Origin: an uncultured Clostridia bacterium
GTDB lineage: Bacteria > Bacillota > Clostridia > Christensenellales > UBA1242
Reading direction: 5' to 3'
NCBI GenBank assembly: GCA_937911885.1
Contig: CALDPW010000177.1
Span: forward strand, 1 to 6,578
Length of the DNA stretch: 6,578 nt
Part shown: positions 1 to 6,364 of the stretch, piece after piece
How the letters are laid out: each line of letters begins with the position of its first letter
Numbering within the stretch: the first letter of the stretch is position 1
Translations under genes and position numbers: made by a program
The notes under the pieces: model-generated
What the model was told of the DNA's origin: nothing
What the model saw: the letters and a program-made list of their open reading frames with translations, nothing else
The model's database searches: none

Positions 1-4
1 TATT

Positions 5-12
5 ACCTCCTT
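5..12 (-). promoter_or_regulatory. Strong Shine-Dalgarno of a gene starting off the left edge
   Basis: On the minus strand this reads AAGGAGGT, a near-perfect match to the 16S anti-Shine-Dalgarno. Only four bases (AATA) remain before the window ends, so the start codon should lie within a few bases outside. The gap from the stop of the preceding gene (54-56) is about 40 bases and holds no U-tract hairpin, so the unseen gene is probably cotranscribed with the spoVT unit. A 14 bp perfect AT palindrome (17-30, AATTTTTAAAAATT) sits just upstream; in such AT-rich DNA it may be chance. The identity of the gene cannot be told from here. Confidence 0.7.
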
Positions 13-53
13 AAATAATTTTTAAAAATTTATACTTATAAGCATTTAAATTA

Positions 54-617
54 TTAAAAGAACATATAAATTCCCATAACAATTAATATTAATCCAGAAA
101 CTTTTTTTACTATTCCATAATTTTCCTTTATAAAATCAAATAAAGTTTTTAATTTTTCAATAAAAATTGCAGATATTATAAAAGGAATTCCAAGTCCCAC
201 TGAATAAATTAACATTAAAATTATCCCTTTTAATATTTCTTGTTCTTTAGCTATTAGAAGTAAAGCCGAACTTAAAAATGTGCCAATACATGGTGTCCAA
301 CTGATTGAAAATAATACACCAAAAATCAAACTTAAAACAAACACATAAATTAAAGCAACTTTAAAAATTAATTTTTGATTATAAATATTATTGTTTTGTT
401 TTTCAATACTAACAAATCTAACAACTGCCAAACTGGTGCCAGAACTTATTAACACTAAAACCAAACTATATAACGGAAAAACCAAATAATATAGCCCCAT
501 TCCGTTACTACCCAAAATGTTTGTTAGTGGTATTTTATAAAAAGCCCCAACCAATTTAGCAAAAATTCCACCAACTGTTAAAATTAATGCACCAATTAAA
601 AATGACTGTTTTTTCAT
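54..617 (-). CDS. Chimeric membrane protein: SpoVB/MurJ-like flippase N-terminus joined to CcdA-like C-terminus
   Basis: 187 residues with two unrelated halves. Residues 1-95 match the start of SpoVB/YabM-type flippases of the MurJ/MATE-like superfamily, which move lipid-linked wall precursors across the membrane: MKKQSFLIGA, then GIFAKLVGAFYKIPL and LGSNGMGLYYLVFPLY, with helices near 6-25, 41-65 and 85-103. From about residue 100 the protein matches the second half of CcdA/DsbD-type thiol-electron transporters: WTPC at 107-110 (bases 288-299), YSVGLGIPF at 138-146, and IVMGIYMFF at the end. A full flippase is about 500 residues and CcdA about 235, so both parts are incomplete. The first redox cysteine of CcdA is missing (the only Cys is 110), so neither activity is expected. 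The start overlaps the spoVT stop as ATGA with no clear Shine-Dalgarno, suggesting translational coupling. It could be a real in-frame deletion fusion, a decaying gene, or an assembly join. The family matches are sure; function is unknown. Confidence 0.8.
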   Translation of the reverse strand: MKKQSFLIGALILTVGGIFAKLVGAFYKIPLTNILGSNGMGLYYLVFPLYSLVLVLISSGTSLAVVRFVSIEKQNNNIYNQKLIFKVALIYVFVLSLIFGVLFSISWTPCIGTFLSSALLLIAKEQEILKGIILMLIYSVGLGIPFIISAIFIEKLKTLFDFIKENYGIVKKVSGLILIVMGIYMFF

Positions 618-1156
618 TCTACTTGCTTGGCAATATATCCCGCAATAGTTTGTAAAATTTTAACATCTGCAAGTGTTAATTTGCTATTTTGCAAATCGAA
701 AGCCACAATACCACCAACAATGTCGGAATTAGCCAAAATTGGCACAATAATTTGGTTTATATATAAGTTTTCATCATTGCAAAATATGGGCAACATCTGC
801 GAATTTTCGACAGTTGTTAATATGTAACTTTTTCGTTCTTCCATTTTTTCAACTAGTTTATCACTTACCATTTTATTTAAATAATCTTTAACCTTTTTTG
901 TGGTTGCAATAATTGTGTCTTTATCTAAAATAACAACATTATTATCAATAATACTTCCAACCACTTCACAAAATATTTGTGCACATTCTGATATATCAAC
1001 AATTGGAGAATATTTTGACAGTGTTAATTCTCCCAATTTGTTAATATAAATTTGAACAGGGGTTCCTTCTTTTAACCGTAATGATCTTCGAATCTCCTTA
1101 GGAATTACAATTCGACCTAACTCATCAATCCTTCTAACAATACCAGTATCTTTCAT
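614..1156 (-). CDS. spoVT: Stage V sporulation protein T, AbrB-family transcriptional regulator
   Basis: 180 residues, close to the 178 of Bacillus subtilis SpoVT, so full length. Residues 1-50 form the swapped-hairpin AbrB DNA-binding domain, with the hallmark GIVRRIDELGRIVIPKEIRR (5-24) followed by LRLKEGTPVQIY and LSKYSPI. Residues 55-178 form the GAF-like ligand/dimerisation domain, including KKVKDYLNK (87-95), IIVPILANSDIVGGIVAF (136-153) and the last helix TIAGYIAKQVE. In Bacillus, SpoVT acts in the forespore, tunes sigma-G-dependent genes and affects cortex and germination traits; that role is inferred here by family. The start is fixed by family alignment and by GGAGG at 1161-1165, four bases upstream of ATG. 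The TGA stop overlaps the next ATG. Downstream is a flippase-type N-terminus, as in the Bacillus order spoVT-yabM. Non-sporulating relatives can keep spoVT-like genes, so sporulation itself is not proven. Confidence 0.95.
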   Translation of the reverse strand: MKDTGIVRRIDELGRIVIPKEIRRSLRLKEGTPVQIYINKLGELTLSKYSPIVDISECAQIFCEVVGSIIDNNVVILDKDTIIATTKKVKDYLNKMVSDKLVEKMEERKSYILTTVENSQMLPIFCNDENLYINQIIVPILANSDIVGGIVAFDLQNSKLTLADVKILQTIAGYIAKQVE

Positions 1157-1184
1157 GCTTCCTCCGTTACAATTTTATTAATTT

Positions 1185-1215
1185 TAGTATTGTAGAAATA
1201 TAAAAAAATATGCAA
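1185..1215 (-). promoter_or_regulatory. Candidate promoter of spoVT, partly sigma-G-like
   Basis: On the minus strand, GCATA (1209-1213) is followed after 17 bases by AATACTA (1185-1191). The sigma-G consensus is about GHATR, 17-18 bases, CATNNTA, so the -35 fits and the -10 fits at six of seven positions. A housekeeping reading also exists: TTGCAT (1210-1215) with TACAAT (1189-1194), but the spacer is only 15 bases (16 if TTTGCA is used). Transcription would start roughly 20 bases upstream of the spoVT ribosome binding site. The terminator at 1237-1264 isolates spoVT from the gene upstream, so some promoter must lie in this short gap. Which sigma factor reads it is inference. Confidence 0.4.
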
Positions 1216-1236
1216 AATTTGTTAATTAAACAACAA

Positions 1237-1264
1237 AAAAAAGAGTTCAATCGAACTCTTTTTT
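1237..1264 (-). terminator. Intrinsic terminator after the membrane-protein gene, symmetrical
   Basis: A perfect 12 bp stem (1237-1248 with 1253-1264) closes an AATC/GATT tetraloop; the GC-bearing core is GAGTTC/GAACTC. A run of eight A on the plus strand at 1235-1242 gives a U-tract on the minus-strand transcript. The T run at 1259-1264 does the same for plus-strand transcription, so the element can work both ways. It begins 8 bases past the TAG stop (1273-1275) of the membrane-protein gene and separates it from spoVT. Confidence 0.85.
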
Positions 1265-1272
1265 ATATTTTT

Positions 1273-2223
1273 CTATTTATCTGTTGTTTTTTTAGTTGTT
1301 GTTTTTTTTGCAGTTGTTTTTGTTGTTGTTTTAGTAGTAGTTGCAGCTTTTGTAGCTGGAGCTTTTTTAGCAGCTGGTTTTTTAGCAGCTGGTTTTTTTG
1401 CTGGAGCTTCTTCTGCTTTTACTTCTTCTTTAACTTCTTCAACTGGAGCAGCTTCAACAACTTCTGCTTTAACTTCTGCTTCAGGAACAACATTTAATTC
1501 AGCTAAATCTGAACCTTCAACAGGTTTAATAACATTGTATTCAACTTGTTGTTGTCTAACAATTTCTGCATAGAAAACATCATTTGAAGCATAGAAATAA
1601 ACTGTTACAATAGCAATTAAAACAATTGCTACTACAACATCAATAATTCCTAAAACAATAGCTAATGCTTGGTTTGTTGCATATAGTTTAGCAATAAATA
1701 AGAATGCTACTAATGCAATTAGACCAGCTAATAAGTAGAATAGATAATAAACTACTTTATAAGCAACCATAGCTGTTTTGTTGCCTTTCATTTTTCTAGC
1801 AGTTAAGTTAAATGTATCTGCAACGCTTGTAATAGCATTTTCATTTAATACATATAAGCTTAGTGAATAGAATACTATCATTAGCATTCCAGGAACGATA
1901 AATAAAACTGTTCCTAATAGTGTGCCTGTGCACATAATAACACCAATAAGTGTTGCTTGTGCAAATTCGTGCACTGTTGTAAAGATTACGGTGTATTTTG
2001 GATTTTCACCTCTTAACAACTGTTTCATAAATTGAATGTAGCCTGCGGTTAACCAACCAAAAACAACAAATGATAGTGCCCAACCACAGTAAGGAATAAA
2101 CGCTAATAAAATAATTGGTGAAACATACATAAGAGCGCCTAGGAAAGCTTTTGCCCATACGCCTTTTAGTTTGTTAGCAGCAATACCAATTAGGTCTAGT
2201 CCGTGTTTACTAGTTCTGTCCAT
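1273..2223 (-). CDS. Polytopic membrane protein (DUF975-like) with histone H1-like C-terminal tail
   Basis: 316 residues in three parts. Residues 1-220 form a membrane domain with about six helices (near 26-43, 46-63, 89-110, 111-126, 154-178, 186-211). Its opening (IAANKLKGVWAKAFLGAL) and layout resemble DUF975/YciC-type integral membrane proteins, whose function is not established; this family call is tentative. Positive charges cluster in residues 1-25, 67-76 and 143-149, which by the positive-inside rule puts both termini in the cytoplasm. Residues 247-274 are Glu/Val/Ala-rich and acidic. Residues 275-316 are Lys/Ala/Pro/Thr-rich (AKKPAAKKPAAKK, then Thr-Lys runs), like histone H1 or AlgP-type tails that bind nucleic acid or polyanions. 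GGGGG at 2230-2234, six bases before ATG, serves as a non-canonical ribosome binding site. It has its own promoter (2258-2285) and terminator (1237-1264), so it is probably a single-gene transcript. Role unknown. Confidence 0.85.
   Translation of the reverse strand: MDRTSKHGLDLIGIAANKLKGVWAKAFLGALMYVSPIILLAFIPYCGWALSFVVFGWLTAGYIQFMKQLLRGENPKYTVIFTTVHEFAQATLIGVIMCTGTLLGTVLFIVPGMLMIVFYSLSLYVLNENAITSVADTFNLTARKMKGNKTAMVAYKVVYYLFYLLAGLIALVAFLFIAKLYATNQALAIVLGIIDVVVAIVLIAIVTVYFYASNDVFYAEIVRQQQVEYNVIKPVEGSDLAELNVVPEAEVKAEVVEAAPVEEVKEEVKAEEAPAKKPAAKKPAAKKAPATKAATTTKTTTKTTAKKTTTKKTTDK
1363..1392 (-). repeat. 15 bp perfect tandem duplication in the basic tail
   Basis: TTTTTTAGCAGCTGG occurs twice head to tail on the plus strand (1363-1377 and 1378-1392) and encodes PAAKK twice. 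A third, degenerate copy follows (PAKK, from about 1393). Because the unit is a multiple of three, gain or loss of a copy would keep the frame, so tail length may vary between strains. An A8 run on the coding strand (plus-strand T8, 1302-1309) lies further down the tail. Confidence 0.85.
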
Positions 2224-2257
2224 ACAAAACCCCCAAATTTCTATTTTAATTTTTTAT

Positions 2258-2285
2258 AGTATATAACAATAATTAAATTTTTCAA
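2258..2285 (-). promoter_or_regulatory. Sigma-A-type promoter of the membrane-protein gene
   Basis: Minus strand: TTGAAA (-35, 2280-2285), a 16-base spacer, and TATACT (-10, 2258-2263). An overlapping -10 (TACTAT) would give 18 bases. Both hexamers lie within one or two bases of the housekeeping consensus. Transcription would start near 2250, giving a leader of about 27 bases before the ATG at 2221-2223. No operator-like repeat is seen around it. Confidence 0.6.
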
Positions 2286-2319
2286 ATTGTTTTTACTTAA
2301 TTGTTTAAATTATTTGTTA

Positions 2320-2354
2320 ATTTGTTAAATGCTCGCAGTGAGCATTTAACAAAT
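2320..2354 (-). terminator. Long stem-loop after the giant gene, possible terminator without U-tract
   Basis: A perfect 15 bp stem (2320-2334 with 2340-2354) closes a five-base loop (GCAGT on the plus strand). The loop-proximal part is GC-richer (ATGCTC/GAGCAT) and the base is AT-only. It starts 14 bases after the TAA stop (2369-2371) of the giant gene and lies upstream of the next promoter, which is where a terminator belongs. On the minus strand the stem is followed by TAACAAATAATTT, which has no continuous U run, so it may be a weak terminator or a 3' RNA-stabilising hairpin. Confidence 0.5.
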
Positions 2355-2368
2355 AACTATATAATTTT

Positions 2369-5300
2369 TTAATAATTAATTGAGAAAGTAATTACTTTAA
2401 TAGGAATTATTTCTCCACCAAATACATAGTTTGCTTGGATTGTAATACCATCTACATCTGTTACAGAGTGAGCTGCAATAAATGCCGACCAATCTAAAGT
2501 AAATTCAGTAATATATTTTGCTGTGCCAGTATCATTAATTGTTGGAGTAATAACAATTTGAGCATTGGTAATTTCTCCATTAATTGATCCTGTGCATGCA
2601 ACTTCTTCTACTTTATAAGCAAATTCACCTGTTCCAGTAATTAAAGCTCCTGAGCCATCAAGTGTAACTTTACCACTGTTAGCGCCTGTTGATACAAGAT
2701 TATAATTGCTGCTTAATCCCGAAATTCCTGCATTTTTGAAAATGATTAATTCAAGATTTTTAACAAATGTAATTGTTGTTCCAGCATCGTTAACAAATGT
2801 AGTTGTAGCAATAAACGAAATTACAACATCTTCAATTAAGTTTTGTTGTTTTAATGTTATTGTGCTATCTGCTGCAATAGTATATACACCATCAACATCA
2901 GTTATATTTAATGTAGCATAATCTAAGATATTAGCTGAAGCTGGAGCTAATTCTAATGTAACACTTGTATTTGTCCAAGTCGCACCTGCTTCGAATATGT
3001 TAGATTTAATTAATGCAGTATCGGCATTGCCAATAATATTAATTGGATCGCCTGTTGCATCGCTTTTTGGTGTTGTTTCGGTTAAACCTTGTTCAAATAA
3101 AACTGTTGGAGTAACTGAAATTGTGTCACCTGTATTTGTAATAAATTCTTGTTTATTAATTGATTGTCCATTAATTACAATTTTTCCTTGAATAACAATA
3201 ATTGTTTCTTCTGAAATATCGTAAGTATTAGGTTCAAATTTATATGTAGAACCTTCTAATTTTAGCCATTTTTTAACATTTTCAGCATTATCGCCATTAT
3301 AAACTAATTCAACAATGTTTTCCATGCCAGCCAAATCAACTGTTCCAGTTTGTTCAACGCCATGTTCATCATCTAATGTGTAGTTTAATGAATTTGTAAC
3401 AACATGAGTTGTTGAATCTACACTTAAGTTTTGAGTTACCATAATTGGTTCAATAACAAGTGTAAATGTTTCTGTTATAACACCTGTTGAAACAATTAAA
3501 TTAATTCTACGTTTGTTTTCTTCAGGTAATGCTGCTGTTGTAAAGTATGGATCTACTTGTAAATATTTTACGCCACCACGTTCAACAATTGTAGCATAAT
3601 CAATTGCACCATCAATATCAATAAATAGTTCAACATTTGGTAACGCATATGCATAATATGCTGTTGAATTTCTTACTAATGTTTTAATGTTATATGTGCT
3701 ATGATATTGGCTCTTAGCGCCTGCTACTGCAATTTTTAAATGATTAGGAATTGCTGATTCTGCAGATGTTCCTAATAAATAACCAAATGTAAACAAGTTA
3801 GCATTAACTGAGCTATTGCCTGATAGCGCATATTCAGTTACACCATTTGCATTATATAAATTAATGTTTGCAAGTCTGGTGTTGCTGTCGCTTGTTGGGT
3901 CTGGCATAATAATTGTTCCGTTTTTACCAGTTTCTAGAACAAATTTAATATAAATATCAACTTTGTTTTCGTCGTTAACAACACCAGGAACTGTTAATGT
4001 TAATTTGTATTCAAAATAATTATTATCAGCAACAACAAGTGTTGGAATTGATACAATTGCTACAAGTTTAACATCTCCACCAACTGTTCTAACATCTAGT
4101 CTAATGCTTCTATTTGCTTCAGATTCGGTTAAATCTGCTGTTAATGAAGTTGCATCTGATCCATATTTTCCTGTAACTGTATAATCAATGTTTCCTAATA
4201 ATGTTACTTCGTTAACTAAAATTTTAGTTATATCATCAAACGAAACAGCATTGTTTGTGCCAACTGTTAATAATCCATTGTTACCAACAAGTTCAATTTC
4301 GTTTGCTTTAATTGCATTTGATGCATATAAATCAGCTTCGTCTTCTTCATATTGCAATTCTGCAAATTTTGCACTTAAATCATAAGGATTTGTGCTTGAA
4401 TCATTGCTTGTATCTTCATTTGTATAAACAATTGTTTCCAAACTTGGAACAACAACAACTCTTAATGAGTAATTTGATTTGTATAGTTTTGATGGATCAT
4501 TAAATGGTTCTCCACTGCCTGGATCTGCCACAATAACACCTTCATAAACACCAATCAAATCATAGTAAACATCAAACACAATTTGATTAGAATTAATATA
4601 TTTACCAATAGTTAATGTTCCGGTTGAACCACTTCCTGTTAATGAATAATTTTCACCACTTACAGCTTTCAATACAACATTAACATATTCGTAACTTGCA
4701 TCAACCTTTTGTTGACGAGCGTTAATAGCTGCTGTTCTTAAGGTTTCGTTAGCACCTTGAGAAAGAACTAATTGATTTGTTGCTGAATTAAAGTTTAATG
4801 AAACCTCACTTCCTGCATATAAACTAATAGCTGTTGTTCCTTCTGAATAAGTAATTACACTATCTTCAATGTTTGGAATAATGCGGAATCTTACTTGTTG
4901 AGTATGAACAACACTTGTTGCTCCAGTAGGAATATTATTTTTCCATACAATCTTAATATCAGCATAAATAACATATTCCATGTTAACAGCTTTAACTGTG
5001 ATATCAAATTTTGTATTTTCGATATGTGTTCCAGGAATAACATGTGTTACGTCTGAAATAATACCACCGTTCTCATCGTATGCATAAGTAACCATTTCAA
5101 AATACAAATTAGATGATACAGTAATTGGATTACCCTCAAAATCGGTTGGTTTAATAAATTCTTGTAATCCAACAGATTTAGAGTTGTTACTTGCAGCTGC
5201 ACCTTTAATTACGTAATTGCTAATATCGGTATTTCCATCTGCTAAATAGTCAACATTAAAGTTAACGTTTGGCATTAATACTACTTCAAATTCGTAATAA

Positions 5301-6364
5301 TATGTGCTCTTTAATACTTTAATTTTGATATTAATTTTGTTTTCGATATTAAATGTTGATAAGGTGTAGTTTGTATATGATCCACTAAATGATGGAACAA
5401 CACTAAATTTATATTTTGCTAAATGATCTGCAGTTACTGCAACAAAGTTAGTTGCTCCTGCTTCTTTTACTTGTGATACTTCTAAGCTAATTGTGCTTGA
5501 AGTGTTTCCTGTGTTTCCTAACTTAATATATGAATCAACACTGGCATCGTTCGACATAATAACAACATCTGTTCCTGCAGCCATTGTTTGATATTCATTA
5601 TCTTTTTCCACAATTAAGTTTGGTCTTAATGTTAATCTTAGTTCAATTGGACTATCACCATTAACATTGTAGTTATGCCAAATGTTAAACACAACTTCAA
5701 CAGGTGGAGCTTGAGTAATATCTCCGTTAACAGTAACATCATTAAACCACATATTTAATGTGTTTGGTGTTCCTTGTAAGTATGTTAAAGTTTGATTTGT
5801 GCTTGTTACTTGACCGTTGCCACGAGATGTTGTGAACAATGGTGTTGCAATTGTTTGATATTTAACAACATATTTAATATCTGATGGTTGATTTGAAATT
5901 GTTAAGTAATCAAATAAGTTATATGCATTAATGTTATCGGCATAAATGGTTGTGTTGTTTGGTGTAATAACTACTGGATTTGCTCCTGTATAAACATTAA
6001 ATTTATAATCAACATATGCACCATTAAATGCTACACATCTAACTGTTGCAATTGCTGTGGTTGTTGGAGCAACAAATGTAATTATGTCACCATCTACAAC
6101 AGCTGGACCTTCAATTACTTCATAAGTAAATGGTTTTACGCCCTCTGGTAAATAAGCTACTAATGTTGCACCATTTTTAATTGCATAGCGAGTTTCGCCA
6201 CCAGTTGGTTCAACAATAGTCATAAATGTGTTAGAACCTGTATATAATCTTAAACGATTATTTTCATTTATAAATGATTCTAGCAAATTAACTTGTGATG
6301 ATACTGCAACTTTTTCGCTGCCTTCATCTTCGATAGGATATGAAATTAAAGTTTTTAATGATGG
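2369..6364 (-). repeat. Array of about eleven degenerate beta-sandwich modules within the giant protein
   Basis: The closing motif (hydrophobic strand then Pro-Asn/Ser/Thr-hydrophobic) falls at residues 70, 204, 317, 434, 566, 709, 843, 978, 1042 and 1155, with a Pro-less version at about 1279 and the C-terminus at 1400. In bases these are about 6364, 5962, 5623, 5272, 4876, 4447, 4045, 3640, 3448, 3109 and 2737. Spacings are 134, 113, 117, 132, 143, 134, 135, 64, 113, 124 and 121 residues. The repeats are seen only at protein pattern level; there is no obvious nucleotide identity, so the duplication is old. Boundaries are my reading by eye. Confidence 0.5.

Noticed and set aside
29..63. Possible promoter for the gene beyond the left edge (TATAAG at 35-40 or TATAAA at 29-34 on the minus strand)
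   Set aside because: No acceptable -35 is found 16-18 bases upstream of either box; AT-rich DNA gives such -10 boxes freely.
627..827. Plus-strand 66-codon open frame
   Set aside because: It lies fully inside spoVT, which is certain by homology, and has no family resemblance or ribosome binding site.
614..1156. Mycoplasma-type code (TGA as Trp)
   Set aside because: spoVT ends at TGA exactly at family length, and Trp residues such as that in WTPC use TGG.
1224..1240. CRISPR, transposon, tRNA or riboswitch in the intergenic gaps
   Set aside because: The gaps (1157-1272 and 2224-2368) are short and explained by promoters, hairpins and leaders; no spaced repeats, terminal inverted repeats or cloverleaf were seen.
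1210..1497. Plus-strand 95-codon open frame rich in Cys, Ser and Phe
   Set aside because: It is the mirror of the Lys/Ala/Thr-rich tail coding on the other strand (poly-T/GCT codons read as Phe, Cys and Ser), runs through the terminator and has no ribosome binding site.
2385..2398. 14 bp perfect palindrome AAAGTAATTACTTT
   Set aside because: It encodes the last strand of the giant protein (IKVITFS) and is far from the promoter; chance in AT-rich coding sequence is the simplest explanation.
2706..4503. Several plus-strand frames of 63-71 codons opposite the giant gene
   Set aside because: They are chance openings opposite a long low-stop coding region, with no start signals or recognisable sequence.
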